Positions 13,711-14,202 of a stretch of 14,202 bases of DNA are shown here, one piece after another (within the stretch, counting starts at the first letter, position 1; each line of letters opens with the position of its first letter). The stretch spans positions 1-14,202 of the forward strand of contig DBOG01000047.1 of the NCBI GenBank assembly GCA_002299915.1, read 5' to 3'. A program made the position numbers and the translations under genes. The notes below the pieces were generated by a model. That model was not told the DNA's origin. It made no database searches and worked only from the letters and a program-made list of their open reading frames with translations. Origin of the DNA: Proteobacteria bacterium UBA652 (GTDB taxonomy: Bacteria > Pseudomonadota > Gammaproteobacteria > Nitrosococcales > Methylophagaceae).

Positions 13711-14202
13711 CTACTTCTTACCCAAACGGTGAAACAACGGTGCATGCACCGATTCACGTGAAAACTGCCAACAGGAAAGTAAAATAGCCATCAGTGAAAA
13801 ACTTATCAATACAACTAAGTCAATAAATATTGAGAAATCAGTGGGTACATTGGGTACGGCATGTTTCAATAAATCCACACCATAACTAAATGGGTTCACC
13901 AATACAATATAGCGTAAAAACTCGGGAAGCTGGCTCACTGGATACAGCGCACCACTTAGGAAAAACAAGGGGAAAATAAAGAAGTTCATAATAACGGCAA
14001 AGTTATCAATGCTTTTCGAATACACCGCAATCAGCCCTCCAATTGAGGCACAACAAATTGCAGTTAATACTGCGGCGGGCAATAAGCTTAGTACGATCTT
14101 GATACTTATCAAACCTAGTAATGCAAAAATAAATAGCAATAATAGTGCTTGCACCATGGCGGTTAACGTAGCAGCAATAAGCTTAGACAATACAATCCAG
14201 TA
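13711..14202 (-). CDS. ABC-2 type transporter permease, C-terminal part (gene leaves the right edge)
   Basis: The frame stays open to the right edge, giving the last 163 residues of a permease. No start codon belongs here: the protein reads YWIVLSKLIAATLTAMVQAL into the window, a typical mid-protein ABC-2 segment. About five hydrophobic helices follow. FFIFPLFFLSGALYPVSQLP and LVNPFSYGVDLLKHA are hallmarks of the NodJ/DrrB/YadH class of exporters, in which the ATPase is a separate, usually upstream gene. The substrate cannot be told from this end; candidates are a drug, lipid or polysaccharide. It is followed by the YdjM-type gene on the same strand. Confidence 0.88.
   Translation of the reverse strand, partial: YWIVLSKLIAATLTAMVQALLLLFIFALLGLISIKIVLSLLPAAVLTAICCASIGGLIAVYSKSIDNFAVIMNFFIFPLFFLSGALYPVSQLPEFLRYIVLVNPFSYGVDLLKHAVPNVPTDFSIFIDLVVLISFSLMAILLSCWQFSRESVHAPLFHRLGKK

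Noticed and set aside
14188..14190. TTG as the start of the ABC permease gene
   Set aside because: The frame is open to the window edge and the residues before it (YWIV) fit the family, so the gene is simply cut by the window.
1..14202. CRISPR arrays, transposases, phage genes, toxin-antitoxin or defence systems
   Set aside because: No regularly spaced repeats, terminal inverted repeats or proteins of these kinds were found on either strand.

Overview
The window looks like ordinary chromosome of a gammaproteobacterium of moderate GC. The reasons are the tRNA-Tyr/Gly/Thr-tuf operon with encoded CCA ends, the hslVU to ubiE-ubiJ-ubiB gene order, the mpl-ubiX pair, and LoiP, YqhA and YdjM homologues. 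The hslV, hslU, DUF971, ubiE, ubiJ, ubiB order matches Pseudomonas aeruginosa without its pha insertion. The HslV N-terminus (a short extension before Thr-Thr-Ile) and the presence of formate-tetrahydrofolate ligase suggest a Legionellales, Thiotrichales or Methylophaga-like lineage, but I cannot fix the genus.

Layout. (1) Positions 1-429, minus strand: a sigma70 promoter, three tRNA genes (Tyr-GUA, Gly-UCC, Thr-GGU) and the first seven codons of tuf. (2) Positions 535-7032, plus strand: hslV-hslU (ATP-dependent protease), a DUF971 gene, then ubiE-ubiJ-ubiB (ubiquinone synthesis), a small TraR/DksA-type zinc-finger gene and a membrane-anchored DUF2145 gene. From DUF971 to the zinc-finger gene every junction overlaps, so this stretch is probably translated as a coupled operon. 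(3) Positions 7061-11550, minus strand: a five-helix membrane protein gene, mpl (murein peptide recycling), ubiX (prenyl-FMN synthesis), fhs (one-carbon metabolism) and a two-helix membrane protein gene. The last four are joined by overlaps or an SD-over-stop junction. (4) Positions 11612-12239, minus strand: a yqhA-like gene with its own promoter and a strong terminator. (5) Positions 12279-13121, plus strand: a loiP-like outer-membrane lipoprotein metalloprotease. It faces a minus-strand pair (YdjM-type membrane hydrolase and the end of an ABC-2 permease) across a bidirectional terminator.

How the genes relate. UbiE, UbiJ and UbiB, with UbiX on the other strand, all serve ubiquinone synthesis. 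UbiX makes the prenyl-FMN cofactor of UbiD, which is not in the window. HslVU and LoiP are both quality-control proteases. The tRNA-tuf operon supplies translation.

No gap between genes exceeds 300 bases; the longest are 385-599 and 12199-12383. I see no mobile element, CRISPR array, phage gene, toxin-antitoxin pair or defence island. I found no convincing new multi-gene system. The least explained items are the DUF2145 protein with a possible papain-like His/Cys pair, the small membrane protein tied to fhs, and the divergent TraR/DksA protein behind ubiB.
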